Shown in pieces: positions 25,691 to 34,121 of a DNA stretch of 64,000 bases (its first letter is position 1; each line of letters opens with the position of its first letter). The DNA comes from Zeimonas sp046347945. GTDB taxonomy: Bacteria; Pseudomonadota; Gammaproteobacteria; Burkholderiales; Burkholderiaceae_E. The notes beneath the pieces are model-generated. The model ran no database searches and was not told where the DNA came from. It was given only the letters and a program-made list of their open reading frames with translations. The stretch is taken from the NCBI GenBank assembly GCA_046347945.1, contig JAXMFB010000007.1:62001-126000 (forward strand), written 5' to 3'. The position numbers and the translations under genes are program-made.

Positions 25691-26659
25691 ATGCAAGCCA
25701 CTGCCCCTTCCGCCACGACGCCTCGCTACGCCAGGTGCATCGAAACGTCCAGGCGCATCCGCTGGGACATCGACCGCGACGTCATTCGCGGCCGCCTTTT
25801 CGAACTGGACCGGAAATACCTGCCCGATGGCCTGTCGTGCATCGACGAAATCGACTTTCTCGGCGCCGAGGAGCAGCGCTTCCTCAGCCAGGTGCAGGGT
25901 CGCACCTACGCCAACATGTTCGGGCTCGTCGAACGGTTCATCGGCGCGAAGATGCTCGAAGTGAGTCGCGATCACTGGCTCGGCGACCAGACGGCGCTCG
26001 AAGCGCTGGTCCGCTTCACCGACGAGGAACTGAAGCACCAGGCACTGTTTCGCCGCATCGAGTCGCTGGTTGCCGAGCGCATGCCGCCTGGCTACGCGTT
26101 CGTCCCGCAGCCGAACGATGTCGCGTCGTTCGTGCTCGGCAAGAGCACGTGGGCCGTGCTGGCGCTGACATGCTTCATCGAGCTCTTCAGCCTGGCCCAC
26201 TACCGCGCGAGCATCGGCGCGGCCGAAGGCCTTTCGGAGCTCTTCAAGGACGTGTTCCTGTTCCACTGGAAAGAGGAATCGCAGCACACGATCCTCGACG
26301 AGCTGGAGTGGGCCCGCGAGGACGGCAAGCTCTCGAAGGCCCAGCGCGATGCCGCCGTCGACGACCTGATCGCGCTCGTGGCCGGCGTCGACGGCATCCT
26401 CCAGGCGCAGGCCGGGTCCGACGCCGCCTATTTCCTGCAGCACACCGGCATGGCGGACGACGCGACCCGGGCTGCCTCGGTCGGCACCACGTTGCTCAAG
26501 GCCTATCGCTGGCAGTACATCGTGTCCGGCGCGCTCGAGCCGCGGTTCCAGGAGACTCTCGGCAGCCTGATCGACGAGACGCAGATGAAGCGGGTGCTCG
26601 ACGCCCTGGCGCCGCTGATGCACGCGCGGCCGCTGGCCATGCAGCGGGCGATGTCATGA
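25691..26659 (+). CDS. Ferritin-like diiron protein of unknown function
   Basis: This 322-residue all-helical protein has two helices with paired carboxylate-histidine motifs: FTDEELKHQALFRR near residue 117 and HWKEESQHTILDE near residue 195. Earlier and intervening helices (GLVERFIGAKML, FIELFSLAHYRAS) supply further Glu/His candidates. This is the arrangement of ferritin-like diiron oxygenases or oxidases, and AurF-type N-oxygenases are a possible relative. No signal peptide is present. The ATG has GAGGAG upstream and lies about 180 bases after the istB remnant. The next intact gene is a hydrolase-LuxR fusion. Substrate and reaction are unknown. Confidence 0.65.
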   Translation: MQATAPSATTPRYARCIETSRRIRWDIDRDVIRGRLFELDRKYLPDGLSCIDEIDFLGAEEQRFLSQVQGRTYANMFGLVERFIGAKMLEVSRDHWLGDQTALEALVRFTDEELKHQALFRRIESLVAERMPPGYAFVPQPNDVASFVLGKSTWAVLALTCFIELFSLAHYRASIGAAEGLSELFKDVFLFHWKEESQHTILDELEWAREDGKLSKAQRDAAVDDLIALVAGVDGILQAQAGSDAAYFLQHTGMADDATRAASVGTTLLKAYRWQYIVSGALEPRFQETLGSLIDETQMKRVLDALAPLMHARPLAMQRAMS

Positions 26660-26762
26660 GCATTGCCCGGCAGGTGCCCGATGCCGATCGGCGCGCCGCG
26701 GTCGTCGAGCGTTCGCGCCGGCGCATCGCGGCGCTTCGAGGCCGCGGCGGAGGCAAGTCGTA

Positions 26763-26774
26763 CTCTCCGGAGAG
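26763..26774. promoter_or_regulatory. Perfect 12-bp palindrome upstream of the hydrolase-LuxR gene
   Basis: CTCTCCGGAGAG is a perfect palindrome centred about 40 bases before the ATG at 26808. LuxR-family regulators bind dyads near their promoters, so this could be an operator for the adjacent regulator. Position and symmetry are the only support. Confidence 0.3.
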
Positions 26775-26807
26775 GCGTAGCATGCGAGCTTGGCGAGGAA
26801 GCCCCGC

Positions 26808-27875
26808 ATGGCACTCCGGCAGAAGATCCGCCTCTGCACCGCGCGCGACGGCGTGCGGCTCGCGTACGCGGTCAGCGGCAAGGGGCCACCGCTGGTCAAG
26901 GTCGGCAACTGGCTGACGCATCTCGAGCTCGATCTGCAGAGCCCGGTCTGGGGATACCTCATCGAAGCCCTGTCCCAGGACCGGACGCTCGTGCGCTACG
27001 ACCAGCGCGGCACGGGCCTGTCGGACCGCGACGTCGAGAGCATGACCTTCGAGGACCAGATCCGTGACCTCGAGGCCGTCGTCGCGGCTGCGGACCTCGG
27101 CCGCTTTCCGCTCCTGTGCATCTCGCAGGGCACGACCGTCGGCATCGCCTTCACCGTTCGTCATCCCGATCGAGTCAGCCAGTTGATCCTGCACGGCGGT
27201 GCCGCACGCGGCCGTCGTCGGCGCAGCGCCGACCCGACCTATCTCGAGGAAGAGGAGACGACGATGAAGCTGATGGAGCTCGGCTGGGGCAAGAACGACC
27301 CGGCATGGCGACAGTTCTTTACCAGCCAGTTCATTCCGGGCGGCACCAGGGAGCAGCACGACTGGTTCAACGAGCTGCAGCGCATCTCGACCTCGCCCGC
27401 CAATGCGGTCCGCCTGATGCGCGGATTCGCGGACGTCGACGTGACGCCGCTGCTGTCGCAGATCCGGTGTCCGACGCTGGTGCTCCATGCGACCGGCGAC
27501 CGTCGGATACCCTTCGCCGAAGGGCGGCTGATGGCAGGCGGCATCGAGGGCGCCCGGCTGGTGCCGCTCGACAGCGCGAACCATCTGATGCTCGCAACCG
27601 ACCCGGTGTGGCCGCGCTGGCGCGAAGAAGTGCGCGACTTCCTCGGATCGACCGACTCGCCGCCCGATCCGCGCTTCGCCGCGCTCACGCCGCGCGAACG
27701 CGAGTTGCTCGAGCTGATCGCACAGGGTCGCGACAACGCGCAGATCGCCGCGGTGATGGGACTGACCGACAAGACGGTGCGCAACCACATCACCAGCGTG
27801 TTCGCCAAGCTTCAGGTGGAGAATCGGGCGCAGGCGATCGTGCTTGCGCGCAATTCCGGCTACGGTGGCGGCTGA
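26808..27875 (+). CDS. Alpha/beta-hydrolase fused to LuxR-type helix-turn-helix
   Basis: This 355-residue protein has an alpha/beta-hydrolase domain at about residues 1-275 and a LuxR (GerE) DNA-binding domain at about 285-350 (LTPRERELLELIAQG, KTVRNHITSVFAKLQ). In the hydrolase part the nucleophile elbow reads CISQGT, the acid is in ATGDRRIPF and the His in SANHLM. The oxyanion region is YDQRGTGLSD. Such fusions are thought to sense a small ester or lactone-like ligand and switch transcription. ATG 26808 is preferred over TTG 26790 because AGGAA lies about 9 bases before it. It may control the neighbouring ferritin-like gene, which is inference. This is the last intact gene before the decayed stretch. 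Confidence 0.82.
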   Translation: MALRQKIRLCTARDGVRLAYAVSGKGPPLVKVGNWLTHLELDLQSPVWGYLIEALSQDRTLVRYDQRGTGLSDRDVESMTFEDQIRDLEAVVAAADLGRFPLLCISQGTTVGIAFTVRHPDRVSQLILHGGAARGRRRRSADPTYLEEEETTMKLMELGWGKNDPAWRQFFTSQFIPGGTREQHDWFNELQRISTSPANAVRLMRGFADVDVTPLLSQIRCPTLVLHATGDRRIPFAEGRLMAGGIEGARLVPLDSANHLMLATDPVWPRWREEVRDFLGSTDSPPDPRFAALTPRERELLELIAQGRDNAQIAAVMGLTDKTVRNHITSVFAKLQVENRAQAIVLARNSGYGGG

Positions 27876-28074
27876 CGAAGCCGTGGGGCAACCTTGATCG
27901 TGACCGCGTTGCATGACGTTGCCACCAAACCAGCCTGCCCACATGAGCGGGTTTCCTGCCTCAACCAATTCGAACTGATTCGTTAGTACCGTTGCGACGC
28001 ATGCGGCAGGGTGATGATGTGCGCGTGCGACGAGGATTTTGGCAGGCGTTTCCTCGCTCATCAGCTAACGATGG

Positions 28075-28450
28075 GGCACGAACTGGAAACCCAGGCCGAT
28101 GTCCCGGTCGATCTCGGATTCATGCCGGGTGTCTGCCCCGAATGCTGTGGACTGCCGCCAATTCCCGCCCCTGTCGCCCAAGGCTTCGGACGAACATCCA
28201 AGATCAAGGCCATTACCGTGGAACGGTATTTCCGGAAGACGCTGCGCCGGACCGAATGGGCCGAAGCGCATGCCGATGCTTCCCGAAGAACGCAAAGCAG
28301 CCATTGCCGCAGTAGAGGTCGAGGTCCTGGAAGACATCAAGGCGCAGCATGTCGCATCGCCGAAGCATGCGTTCTCAGAACCATCCCAGACCGAGGTGCC
28401 CAAGCGCATGACGTCAACGTACAGGCGGTCGACGCAACCTGCGCGATCCG
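28075..28450 (+). pseudogene. Decayed unidentified gene
   Basis: Coherent protein-like blocks appear in alternating frames: FMPGVCPECCGLP with a CxxC pair and GFGRTSKIKA in one frame, then MLPEERKAAIAAVEVEVLED with FSEPSQTEV in the next, then DVNVQAVDAT back in the first. This pattern is what single-base indels leave in a once-open gene. I do not recognise the family. The bases from 27876 to 28074 hold nothing recognisable. Confidence 0.45.
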
Positions 28451-28470
28451 CTTTGGATCGCCAACCGCCG

Positions 28471-28769
28471 ATGACCGTCACCGTCTTCATCCGCTACCGG
28501 ATCGATCCCTTCAGCGCGAGGCGTTCAAGGTCTACGCGCAGAACTGGAGCCGCGTCATCGGCGCTGCGGCGGCCGTCTGCTGGGCTACTTTCGCCGCACG
28601 AGGGCACCAACGACATCGCCCGAGCCTGATCGGCTTCGACAGCCTGGCCGCTTACGAGGCGTACCGCGCCCGCTCGAGGACCGACCCGAGGCCGCGCCAC
28701 TTCGAGATGGCGCAGGCGCCGCGCTTCATCCTGCGAGGAGCACCTTCACCGCGGTGGAAGGTACCCTGA
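28471..28769 (+). pseudogene. NIPSNAP-family protein, frameshifted
   Basis: The ATG at 28471 starts MTVTVFIRYRIDPF, then the frame is lost. Adding one base near 28513 restores QREAFKVYAQNW. Further single-base changes near 28560 and 28596 are needed to read GRLLGYF and HEGTND. After these comes IGFDSLAAYEAYRARSRTDP and AQAPRFILR. These are NIPSNAP-like blocks in the right order. With at least three shifts the gene is broken in this sequence. Confidence 0.65.
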
Positions 28770-28785
28770 ACCAGGAGCCGCAGCC

Positions 28786-29090
28786 ATGATGGTCGACCTT
28801 CGAGGTCGAGCCGGCGGCAGGCCTACCTGGATGCCGCGCGGCGACGCCGCGCCGCTGCTGGAACACATCGACGGGTTCATCTCGATCGAGCGCCTCCAGA
28901 GCCTGTCTCGCCCGACAAGCCGCTGCCGCCAATGCCCTGGCGATGAGGCGACGGTGGCTGCTCCGCGCAACCTGGAAGCCCATCGCCGCACCCAGGCGCC
29001 GGGGCGGCGGCGGCATCTTGGCCGACTACCGGCTTCGCGTGACCGGCGTGGTGCGCGACTACGGTACGCACGATCGAGCCCAGGCACCAT
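28786..29090 (+). pseudogene. Antibiotic-biosynthesis-monooxygenase-domain protein, frameshifted
   Basis: Blocks of an ABM-fold protein occur in order but in different frames: VEPAAGRQAYLDAA-like at about 28806-28840, PLLEHIDGFISIERLQSL in one open frame from about 28851, then RNLEAHRRTQAPG, then ILADYRLRVTGVVRDYG in another frame. Several one-base gains or losses separate them. The ATG at 28786 has AGGAG about 10 bases upstream. It directly follows the NIPSNAP remnant; both belong to the dimeric alpha/beta-barrel type of small proteins. Non-functional as sequenced. Confidence 0.62.
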
Positions 29091-29099
29091 CGGATTCGG

Positions 29100-29935
29100 C
29101 GTGTGGCGGGTCTCGATGATCGCCCTATATCAGATTGCCAATTCGTCATCGAAGTCGAACGCAAGCTGCACGAGGGCGGCGCAGCCGGAAATCCCGCCAA
29201 GGCCCAAGGGCGTAAGTGCTCGATGACCGGATCGGTATGTGGTCACCTCGAGTTGCCAGCCATCGAGCGTTCGAGCAGCGGCGCAAGCATAGGACCGGGA
29301 TATGCGCAAATGGTCTGCAACGGCGGACATGTTGTTGCGGAATCGGCGTAGAAGGCACAGCGACAAGGGCCGCCAATGAGCCGTGCGTACCGAGGTGCTC
29401 GATTCCAGCGCCAAGCTGGCTTCCTGCTCGAGCAGTTCGTCCATGGGATCACGCCCACCATTGCCGACCAGCAACAGGCCAACGGATGGGCGTCTCCGTC
29501 ATGCTCGCTTCCCTTGGGCGCATGGTCGAGCCGCACGGCATTGCGACTTTCTTCTCGGTGTAGCGGACCAGATGCTGGAAGAGATAACTCAGCAATTTGT
29601 TCTGGCAGTCCATATCTGAAAGATCCGCAGGGGCCTGCCTTCGCTCGTTTGCAGGCTCGAGGCCATGAGCCAGGCTTCGTTGACGACGTCGTAGAACTGG
29701 TATTCACCCCCCGAGTGGCGCGTGCGATGCTCCGCAACTTTCTCCCGCTGAACGGTGAATTGCTGGAAAGCGTCATCGTCAGGGATTGAGGCATGGCAAG
29801 CCCTCGTGTCAGGTGAGCTGGAGATCCTCTATCAGGTTAGCTGCGACTGCTTCTTCTGCGATGGACGGCTCGTATCGGTACATTGCCGGAACGGCTGCGC
29901 GTCCCGGCGAGGGGCGGTGAGGTTCGATGCGATCA
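29100..29935. other. No recognisable gene
   Basis: Open frames on both strands here are short, of mixed composition and without recognisable motifs. A minus-strand stretch (MSAVADHLRISRSYACAAA, about 29280-29335) looks faintly like a helix-turn-helix but could not be assigned. GC content appears lower than in flanking genes. Confidence 0.5.
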
Positions 29936-29939
29936 AGTC

Positions 29940-31265
29940 GAGTCGACTGTCAGAGATATGCCACCGACTACCTCAGCAGCCAGCGGCGGCCGCCTTCGTC
30001 TGCCCGTGCTCGAACGCGGGCGCGAAATCGTCCAGTCCCGCCGATTCCAGTCCGACCTCTGCACTGCTGCCACCGTCAGGTCGATTTTCACCGCCGCGTG
30101 CACGTCGGCCAAGACGGCCAGAGCTTCCACCTTCGTCCAGCGCGAAGTACGCCGCGCGCCAGCAACATCTGCATCGTCGGTGATCGGCCCGTCCTGCTCG
30201 GACAGCCAGGTCTTGGATTCGCGCTCCTTGTCCGGGAACGGATTGATGTCGAAGGCTGGGCCAAACGCCACAGCCCGCGTTCCACGCGGCAGGAAGCCGT
30301 GGTTCTGCAGATGATCGTCCACATTGGTGATCAGCAGGTTGAACACCAGGCGGCGCCAGAGTTGGCGAACACCCGGCGTCGGTGCATGGCCGCGGGTGTG
30401 GATGGCGTCGGCGATCTCGGTGTAGCTGCGATCTTCCTCGCGCGAAGCCTTGAAGCAATGTGGCGGCCGATTGGTACGGAATCCGTCCGTCGGTGCCGTC
30501 GGCATCGAAGCGGCGCGGATGACCGCCACGGGCACGTCGTGACCTCGCACGGATCCGCGCCAGCGGCCGCCAGTGCCCGCCTGCACGGCCAGCTTCAGGG
30601 CCAGGACTTCCCGCGGGGTGACGCTGCGCGTGTCGCCCACGCTCGGGAACTTGCCGATGGCGAGCCAGCCATCCTCGTCCACCATCGTGCATTTGGGTCG
30701 CATGCCGCCCAGCGAGGTGCCCTTGCCTCGCAGGTAGCGCAAAGTCCTCGGCCGCTCTCCTGCGCTCCACCGCACGGCTGGCCTGGAAGACCTGCCCGGC
30801 CGATCAAAGGCGGTGTGCTGCGGCGCCCTGCCGGGACCGTTCGGTGCCAAGCACCGTCCGGGTCGCGCAGGCGCAGTGCGCCGACGCGGCTGAAGTCATC
30901 GATGGCCAGATGGGTCTGCTCAACTCGGTGAGGGCCGGGAGGCGTGGATCGCCCTTGCGGCGCCTGGCATGGTCGCGGGCGGAGGACGCGCCGGCCCCAG
31001 GCATCCGGTGCTGCCGGCGAGCGCGCCGTGAAAGACGGAATCATGCGGCGAGGCCGTCAGGCCTGTAGCCCAGCGCTCGCTGCAATCGGTTGACGTTGAA
31101 CCGCTCCGGGTTCGCCAGCCAGATTCATCGTAGACGATGGCGCTGTTCTCGCGCCTACCCTGCTCGACATACGCCAGCGAGCCGACCGGCAGGCCCGCTC
31201 GCCGATGCAAAGCTGGACTTGCTGTCGGGTCGGTGTAGGCACGGCGGCTCAATAGTGCTCCCGAA
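29940..31265 (-). pseudogene. HipA-type toxin kinase, multiply frameshifted
   Basis: HipA blocks follow each other in changing frames. SRRAYTDPT, then GSLAYVEQGRREN, LAIDDFSRVGALRL, KGTSLGGMRPKC with DEDGWLAIGKFPS, YTEIADAIHT, the catalytic loop NVDDHLQNHGF and the metal site FDINPFPDKE are all readable. At least four shifts separate them. HipA kinases phosphorylate glutamyl-tRNA synthetase or related targets to cause dormancy. The catalytic residues survive but no continuous protein can be made. It lies directly downstream of the hipB remnant in the same direction, as in normal hipBA operons. Confidence 0.78.
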
Positions 31266-31574
31266 GCGCTGCGTTTGCTGCGCACGCGCTTGGGCAGTTG
31301 CGCGTCCATCAATGTCAGGCCGATCTCGTCGTTCGGGGTGTCCAGCAGGTGCGCCAGTGCCTGGATCTCGCCAAAGACGTGCAGCGCGCGGGCGAAGAAG
31401 TGGATGGTACTGCGCGCGTCGCCTTTTTCCATGCGCCGGACGGTGGACAGGGACGCGCCCATGCGCTCGGCCAGCGATGCCTGGGAAACGTAGCCGCCGG
31501 CGGGCCAGGGAAATATCGTCGCTGCCGAGCTTGCGGATGGCGCGCTCGACAGGCAAAGGGAGGGAGGATTCCAT
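31265..31574 (-). pseudogene. HipB-type antitoxin, frameshifted
   Basis: From ATG 31574 the frame reads MESSLPLPVERAIRKLG and then shifts. The other frame continues MGASLSTVRRMEKGDA with FFARALHVFGEIQALAHLLD, the Xre-type helix-turn-helix of HipB-like antitoxins. About 100 residues are expected for the repaired protein, which would bind HipA and repress the operon. A near-consensus promoter lies upstream (31626-31654). Confidence 0.7.
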
Positions 31575-31625
31575 TTTGAGTCCCACTAGACCAGTGCTCC
31601 TGAATTTATCGTTCCAATCGAACTC

Positions 31626-31654
31626 ATTATAAGAAGGTTATATTTGAACAGCAA
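31626..31654 (-). promoter_or_regulatory. Sigma-70-like promoter for the hipBA remnant
   Basis: Reading the minus strand, TTGCTG (31654-31649) and TATAAT (31631-31626) are separated by 17 bases. A start site near 31619 would give a leader of about 45 bases before hipB ATG 31574. The surrounding sequence is the most AT-rich part of the window. Confidence 0.6.
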
Positions 31655-31656
31655 GC

Positions 31657-31806
31657 AAATTAGCTCCCGCGCGCTGCAGGAAGAGCCGACAAGGGTTGAT
31701 CGATATCGCCGCCGGCCACTACACGGACCTCGTCGATGACCAACTCGAAGACTTCATCGGACAACTGGGGCAGCAGGCTGCGGATCGAGCACAGACAACG
31801 GGTTGA
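31657..31806 (+). pseudogene. ParD-like antitoxin remnant
   Basis: A short frame ends with IDIAAGHYTDLVDDQLEDF and a TGA at 31804-31806 that overlaps the ATG of the next frame (TGATG). The composition and the coupling to a ParE-like frame are typical of small addiction-module antitoxins. The likely N-terminus (NSKQISSRALQEEPT) is in a different frame, so one indel near 31690 breaks it. It is divergent from the hipB remnant. Confidence 0.5.
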
Positions 31807-31975
31807 TGGCCCGTTATCGACTATCCGCCGTGGCGCAATTGATCTGCCGACATTCTGGCCTGAACGCACAGCACCCGGCGTCGTGCGCCAGCCCAGAAAT
31901 TTTCTGATCTATCGGACGAGAATACCGGCGGTCATCGGTCGGCTGCTGCACGATGCCATGGAAATGGTATACCTG
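31806..31975 (+). pseudogene. ParE/RelE-like toxin remnant with deletion and frameshifts
   Basis: The ATG at 31806 begins MARYRLSAVAQ, then the frame fails. In another frame RQPRNFLIYRT and VIGRLLHDAMEM match the C-terminal half of ParE-type toxins. The distance is about half of what a full toxin needs, so an internal segment is missing. It would have been a gyrase-poisoning or ribosome-dependent toxin; it cannot be active as sequenced. Confidence 0.55.
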
Positions 31976-32016
31976 GAAGGGAAGCCTTGGGAATAGGCCT
32001 TCCAGGAACTCATCCT

Positions 32017-32090
32017 TGGAGCGGGTGAAGGGAATCGAACCCTCGTATGCAGCTTGGGAAGCTGCCGTTCTGCCATTGAACTACACCCGC
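32017..32090 (-). tRNA. tRNA-Gly (anticodon CCC)
   Basis: The minus strand reads a 7-bp acceptor stem (GCGGGTG with CACCCGC), D-arm GTTC/GAAC, anticodon stem GCAGC/GCTGC with loop TTCCCAA giving anticodon CCC, and the T-arm with GGTTCGATTCC. TCCA at the 3' end is encoded. Without the CCA it is 71 bases. It closely follows the pattern of E. coli tRNA-Gly(CCC). The 3' end faces the decayed zone at lower coordinates, the side on which integrative elements insert. Confidence 0.96.
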
Positions 32091-32149
32091 GAACGGGGCG
32101 TAGTGTACCGTGGAGCCGCCGCTCAGGTCACGGCAGGGACGACGGTCGA

Positions 32150-33823
32150 ATGAACAGCTGGATCGCGATCACGAATCGGAGCCTGCTGGCGGCAACCCTC
32201 GCAGCGTGCGCCGCCTGCGCGAGCCTCCCACCGCCCCCGGCCAGGCCGGTCACCCACGCCTGGCCGCAGCCCGAGACGACCGGACTGGGCGCGCTGGCGA
32301 CCGCCGCCGCCCCCAACCTGCGTTTCTCGGGCTTCCGGTTGCTCGCCTCCGGCGAGGACGCGCTCGCCGCGCTCGCAGCGCTCGCCGATCACGCCCAGCG
32401 CACGCTCGACCTTCAGTACTACCTGATGCGCGACGACGTCTCGACGCGGGCGCTGCTGCGGCACGTCCACGCCGCCGCGCAGCGCGGGGTGCGCGTGCGC
32501 GTGCTGCTGGACGACCTGAACACCGCAGGGGCCGACGACGCGCTGCTCTGCCTGACCCGCCATCCGAACATCACGCTGAGGCTCTACAACCCGTTCCCGG
32601 CCGGCCGCGGCTCGACGCTCACCCGCGTGCTCGCGTCGATCCGCGACATCCGGCGCATCAACCAGCGGATGCACAACAAGATGTTCGTCGCCGACAACGC
32701 GATGGCGGTCACCGGCGGGCGCAACCTCGGCGACGCCTACTTCGTGCAGAGCCTGGCGAGCAACTTCGTCGACCTCGACGTGATCGCCGCGGGCCCGGTC
32801 GTGCGCGAGCTGTCGGCGTCGTTCGACCGATTCTGGAACAGCGATCTCGCCTATCCGCTCGAGACGCTGGTCGACCAGAAGCCGGAATGCGACGGCCCGG
32901 TCGCGGCCGTCCCGCCCTCGCCGAACGCGACGCCGGGTGCAGGCCGCGCGTCGGCAGACGGCGGCACCGCCGAATCGCCGCCCTCCACGCCGCCCTCCAC
33001 GCCGCCCTCCACGCCGCCCTCCACGCCGCCCTCCACGCCGCCCTCCACGCCGCCGCCGGCGCGATCGGGCGTCGCGATTCCCGACAGCGCCTTCTCGCAG
33101 GAGCTCGGCGCGGGGCGCCTGCAGCTCGCATGGGTGCCGGCGGCGGTGCTCGCCGACGCCCCGTCGAAGATCGCCAGCGAAGGCAGCCCCGACCGCAGCG
33201 AGACGATCACCGACGACATCGTCACGCTGACCCGATCGGCCAGGCGCGAAGTGGTCCTGATCTCGCCCTACTTCGTGCCGGGCAGGCGCGGCGTCGCAGT
33301 CGCCCGCGAACTGCGCGCGCGCGGCGTGCAGCTCCGCGTGCTGACCAACTCGCTCGCGGCCACCGACGCGCCGATCGTCCATGTCGGTTACGCCCGTTAC
33401 CGGCGCGACCTGGTCGCCGCGGGCGTCGAACTCTACGAGCTGCGCAACCAGCTCGGCGCGCCGCGCAGCCGGCTCGGTTCGTTCGGCTCGTCGCTCGCGA
33501 GCCTGCATGCGAAGGCGCTGGTGATCGATCGCCGGCTGCTGCTGATCGGGTCGATGAACATGGACCCGCGCTCGGCACGGCTGAACACCGAGATCGCACT
33601 CGTCATGCGCAGTCCGGCGCTCGCCGGGCAGGTGGTGCAGCTCTTCGAGGACGTCGCTGCCAGCAGCAGCTACCGGGTCGAGTCGCTCGCCGACGGCGGC
33701 CTGCGCTGGGTCGGGCAGGCGCCGGGCGCGCCGACCGTCGAAGGCTCGGAGCCCGATGCCGGCGTGGGGCTGCAGCTGATGCTGATGCTGCTGTCGCCGT
33801 TCGCGCCCGACGAGCTGCTCTAG
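32150..33823 (+). CDS. Phospholipase D-like lipoprotein (cardiolipin-synthase-like)
   Basis: This 557-residue protein starts with a lipoprotein-type signal (LAATLAACAAC, cysteine near residue 19-22). It carries two HKD motifs: HNKMFVADNAMAVTGGRN near residue 185 and HAKALVIDRRLLLIGSMN near residue 455. Two HKD motifs in one chain form one active site for phosphatidyl transfer or hydrolysis. The segment between the domains contains six exact copies of a 12-base unit encoding (PPST)n from about residue 277 to 300, a flexible proline-rich spacer. Anchoring suggests action in the periplasm on membrane phospholipids. ATG 32150 is chosen for the signal peptide. Whether it makes cardiolipin or hydrolyses lipids is unknown. 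Confidence 0.85.
   Translation: MNSWIAITNRSLLAATLAACAACASLPPPPARPVTHAWPQPETTGLGALATAAAPNLRFSGFRLLASGEDALAALAALADHAQRTLDLQYYLMRDDVSTRALLRHVHAAAQRGVRVRVLLDDLNTAGADDALLCLTRHPNITLRLYNPFPAGRGSTLTRVLASIRDIRRINQRMHNKMFVADNAMAVTGGRNLGDAYFVQSLASNFVDLDVIAAGPVVRELSASFDRFWNSDLAYPLETLVDQKPECDGPVAAVPPSPNATPGAGRASADGGTAESPPSTPPSTPPSTPPSTPPSTPPSTPPPARSGVAIPDSAFSQELGAGRLQLAWVPAAVLADAPSKIASEGSPDRSETITDDIVTLTRSARREVVLISPYFVPGRRGVAVARELRARGVQLRVLTNSLAATDAPIVHVGYARYRRDLVAAGVELYELRNQLGAPRSRLGSFGSSLASLHAKALVIDRRLLLIGSMNMDPRSARLNTEIALVMRSPALAGQVVQLFEDVAASSSYRVESLADGGLRWVGQAPGAPTVEGSEPDAGVGLQLMLMLLSPFAPDELL
32977..33048 (+). repeat. 12-bp tandem repeat, six perfect copies, inside the PLD-like gene
   Basis: GCCGCCCTCCAC is repeated six times without a change. 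It encodes repeating Pro-Pro-Ser-Thr in frame. The unit length keeps the frame whatever the copy number, so the linker can lengthen or shorten by replication slippage. Confidence 0.95.
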
Positions 33824-33904
33824 GGGCACCCGGGCGCGCTGGCGGAACGCGCGGCGCGCCGCGAACGGAACGGCGCCGCCGGCGTGCATGAGACAATGGC
33901 ACTC

Positions 33905-34108
33905 ATGGAAACCATCGTCGTCAACGGCGATCCGCGGCGCCTGCCGACGCCGGGTACCGTCGCCGCCCTGCTCGCCGAGCTGGGCCTCACCGGCCGCCGG
34001 ATCGCGGTCGAGCGCAACGGCGAGATCGTGCCGCGCAGCCGGCACGACACCGAGACGCTCACGCCCGGCGACCGCGTCGAGATCGTCGTGGCCGTCGGCG
34101 GCGGCTGA
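33905..34108 (+). CDS. thiS: Sulfur carrier protein ThiS
   Basis: This 67-residue ubiquitin-fold protein ends in VGGG, with the Gly-Gly tail that is adenylated and thiocarboxylated before donating sulfur to thiazole synthase. The start METIVVNGDPR and the TVAALLAELGL helix are typical. An upstream in-frame ATG (33896) is possible but adds residues not usual in ThiS. It is followed by thiG after 13 bases, the standard arrangement. No TPP riboswitch was found upstream. Confidence 0.92.
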   Translation: METIVVNGDPRRLPTPGTVAALLAELGLTGRRIAVERNGEIVPRSRHDTETLTPGDRVEIVVAVGGG

Positions 34109-34121
34109 ACGAAAGCGAACC

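Noticed and set aside
26656..26916. Short frame of 86 residues overlapping the end of the diiron gene (ATGA)
   Set aside because: It is Arg/Ser-rich, lacks any domain and mostly overlaps the hydrolase-LuxR gene in another frame.
25033..32016. Second copy of the tRNA-Gly 3' end as an attachment site
   Set aside because: Only a weak resemblance near 25050 (CGGTCGAATCCCC) was found, not an exact repeat.
32977..33048. Regular repeats considered as a CRISPR array
   Set aside because: The 12-bp units are contiguous with no spacers and lie in a coding frame.
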